From NCBI GenBank assembly GCA_004000515.1, contig CP034537.1, positions 2,480,001 to 2,544,000 of the forward strand: DNA of 64,000 bases. Direction: 5' to 3'. The notes under the pieces were generated by a model. The model searched no databases. It had not been told where the DNA came from and saw nothing but the letters and a program-made list of their open reading frames with translations. Position numbers and translations under genes: made by a program. This document shows positions 62,761-64,000 of the stretch, one piece after another (within the stretch, counting starts at the first letter, position 1; each line of letters starts with the position of its first letter). Origin of the DNA: Pseudomonas poae. Its GTDB lineage: Bacteria; Pseudomonadota; Gammaproteobacteria; Pseudomonadales; Pseudomonadaceae.

Positions 62761-63933
62761 ATGGTCCAGCCCTACAGTGCGCGCAGTCGCGCCATCGAAC
62801 CTTTTCATGTCATGGCGCTGCTGGCGCGTGCCAACGAGCTGCAGGCGGCCGGCCATGATGTGATCCATCTGGAAATCGGCGAGCCGGATTTCACCACGGC
62901 CGAGCCGATCATCCAGGCCGGCCAGGCCGCACTGGCCAACGGCAAGACCCGCTACACCGCTGCCCGTGGCTTACCGGAGTTGCGCGAAGCCATCAGCGGC
63001 TTCTACCAGCAACGTTACGGGTTGAACATTGACCCCGAGCGCATCCTGATCACGCCAGGCGGCTCGGGCGCGTTGCTGTTGGCCAGCAGCCTGCTGGTCG
63101 ACCCAGGCAAACACTGGCTGCTGGCCGATCCGGGTTACCCGTGTAATCGGCATTTTCTGCGGCTGGTGGAGGGCGCGGCACAACTGGTGCCGGTGGGCCC
63201 CGATGTGCGCTATCAACTGACCGCTGACCTGGTGGCCAAACATTGGAACCAAGACAGCGTCGGCGCGCTGGTCGCGTCCCCGGCCAACCCGACGGGCACC
63301 ATTCTCACTCGTGACGAATTGGCTGGGCTGTCGGGCGCAATCAAGGCGCGTAACGGCCACCTAGTGGTGGACGAGATTTACCACGGCCTCACCTACGGCA
63401 CCGATGCCGCCAGTGTGCTGGAAGTGGATGATGACGCCTTCGTCCTAAATAGTTTTTCGAAGTATTTCGGCATGACCGGCTGGCGCCTGGGTTGGTTGGT
63501 GGCACCGCCAGCCGCAGTCGGGGAGCTGGAGAAGTTGGCGCAGAACCTCTACATCAGCGCGCCAAGCATGGCCCAATATGCGGCGTTGGCCTGTTTTACC
63601 CCGCAAACCCTGAGCATCCTCGAAGAGCGCCGCGCCGAGTTCGGCCGTCGGCGCGACTTCTTGCTGCCGGCGTTGCGCGAGCTGGGCTTCGGCATCGCCG
63701 TCGAGCCGGAAGGGGCGTTTTATTTATACGCTGATATCAGCAAGTTCGGCGGTGATGCCTTCGCGTTCTGCCGACACTTCCTCGAAACCGAGCACGTTGC
63801 CTTTACCCCAGGGTTGGATTTTGGCCGCTACCAAGCCGGTCATCATGTGCGGTTTGCCTACACGCAAAACCTCAATCGGCTACAGGAGGCGGTTGAACGA
63901 ATCGCCCGTGGCTTGCAGAGTTGGCAAGGCTGA
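62761..63933 (+). CDS. pyridoxal-phosphate-dependent class I aminotransferase
   Basis: 390 aa. Fold type I: VIHLEIGEPDFTTAEPI, ITPGGSGALLLASSLLVDPG, ASPANPTGTILTRDELAG, PLP-Lys in NSFSKYFGMTGWRLGWLV, and Arg in HHVRFAYTQNLNRLQEA. Aspartate/alanine-type aminotransferase; substrate cannot be fixed from sequence. The stop overlaps the next start (TGATG). Confidence 0.9.
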   Translation: MVQPYSARSRAIEPFHVMALLARANELQAAGHDVIHLEIGEPDFTTAEPIIQAGQAALANGKTRYTAARGLPELREAISGFYQQRYGLNIDPERILITPGGSGALLLASSLLVDPGKHWLLADPGYPCNRHFLRLVEGAAQLVPVGPDVRYQLTADLVAKHWNQDSVGALVASPANPTGTILTRDELAGLSGAIKARNGHLVVDEIYHGLTYGTDAASVLEVDDDAFVLNSFSKYFGMTGWRLGWLVAPPAAVGELEKLAQNLYISAPSMAQYAALACFTPQTLSILEERRAEFGRRRDFLLPALRELGFGIAVEPEGAFYLYADISKFGGDAFAFCRHFLETEHVAFTPGLDFGRYQAGHHVRFAYTQNLNRLQEAVERIARGLQSWQG

Positions 63934-64000
63934 TGCGCTTTCATCCTCCCCCTCGAAGAAGGCCGGCTGATTCGCCGCTACAAGCGTTTTCTTACCGATA
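63933..64000 (+). CDS. sfsA: SfsA (sugar fermentation stimulation protein), partial at the window edge, one frameshift
   Basis: ATG at 63933 overlaps the aminotransferase stop. After removing one C from C5 at 63948-63952 the start reads MRFHPPLEEGRLIRRYKRFL, closely like the SfsA N-terminus (SPPL...RYKRFLAD). As written the frame is wrong after six codons. DNA-binding protein of uncertain role; continues beyond the window. Confidence 0.8.
   Translation, partial: MRFHPPPRRRPADSPLQAFSYR

Overview
The window is a stretch of Pseudomonas chromosome, most likely from the P. fluorescens group. The gene order follows the conserved Pseudomonas block smpB-lld-ratA-fur-recN-grpE-dnaK-dnaJ-dapB-carAB-greA-ftsH-folP-glmM-tpiA-secG-rimP-nusA-infB-rbfA-truB-rpsO-pnp ... 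acsA-pgi-panC-panB-folK-pcnB-crcZ-cbrB-cbrA-gluQ-dksA. The two REPINs built on GTGGGAGC...CTTGC arms are of the kind common in fluorescent pseudomonads. Gene order in P. aeruginosa PAO1 is used below as the comparison and is taken from general knowledge, not from a search.

Layout. (1) 1-4491: right end of a genomic island inserted at the 3' end of the tmRNA gene ssrA. It holds the possible end of an upstream gene, a large SF2 helicase that may belong to an antiphage system, and a P4-type integrase reading away from ssrA. (2) 4492-11010: ssrA, a small exported protein and the lactate locus dld-lldP / lldR, without the L-lactate dehydrogenase gene lldD. (3) 11046-20364: smpB, the ratA-rnfH pair, bamE, fur, LexA-controlled recN and the heat-shock genes grpE-dnaK-dnaJ with two sigma32 promoters, then dapB. 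(4) 20624-27065: carA-carB-greA, a membrane protein, yhbY, rlmE. (5) 27256-41718: ftsH-folP-glmM, tpiA-secG, two tRNAs (Leu, initiator Met), then the translation/RNA genes rimP to pnp. (6) 41719-49826: a double-BON periplasmic protein behind a likely sigma54 promoter, a REPIN, a DUF748 protein, an rRNA methyltransferase, an MpaB/DUF2236 protein and acsA. (7) 49888-63933: pgi, panC-panB, REPIN, folK-pcnB, sRNA crcZ, the two-component system cbrB-cbrA with the small cbrX, gluQ, dksA, a PLP aminotransferase and the first bases of sfsA.

How the parts work together. The carbon-catabolite circuit is the clearest regulatory theme: CbrA/CbrB drive sigma54-dependent CrcZ, which titrates Hfq/Crc. Two probable targets in the same window (lldP and acsA) carry AAnAAnAA motifs next to their ribosome binding sites. 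ssrA and smpB, the two halves of trans-translation, are both here. The rimP-to-pnp run is the usual transcription/translation super-operon.

Data quality. I count about 29 single-base insertions or deletions in 20 loci, nearly all in short homopolymers. They hit indispensable genes (dnaK, infB, nusA, carB and others) and the tmRNA tag. Undoing each one restores the normal family length. These are almost certainly sequencing errors, so the affected genes are annotated full length with the break marked.
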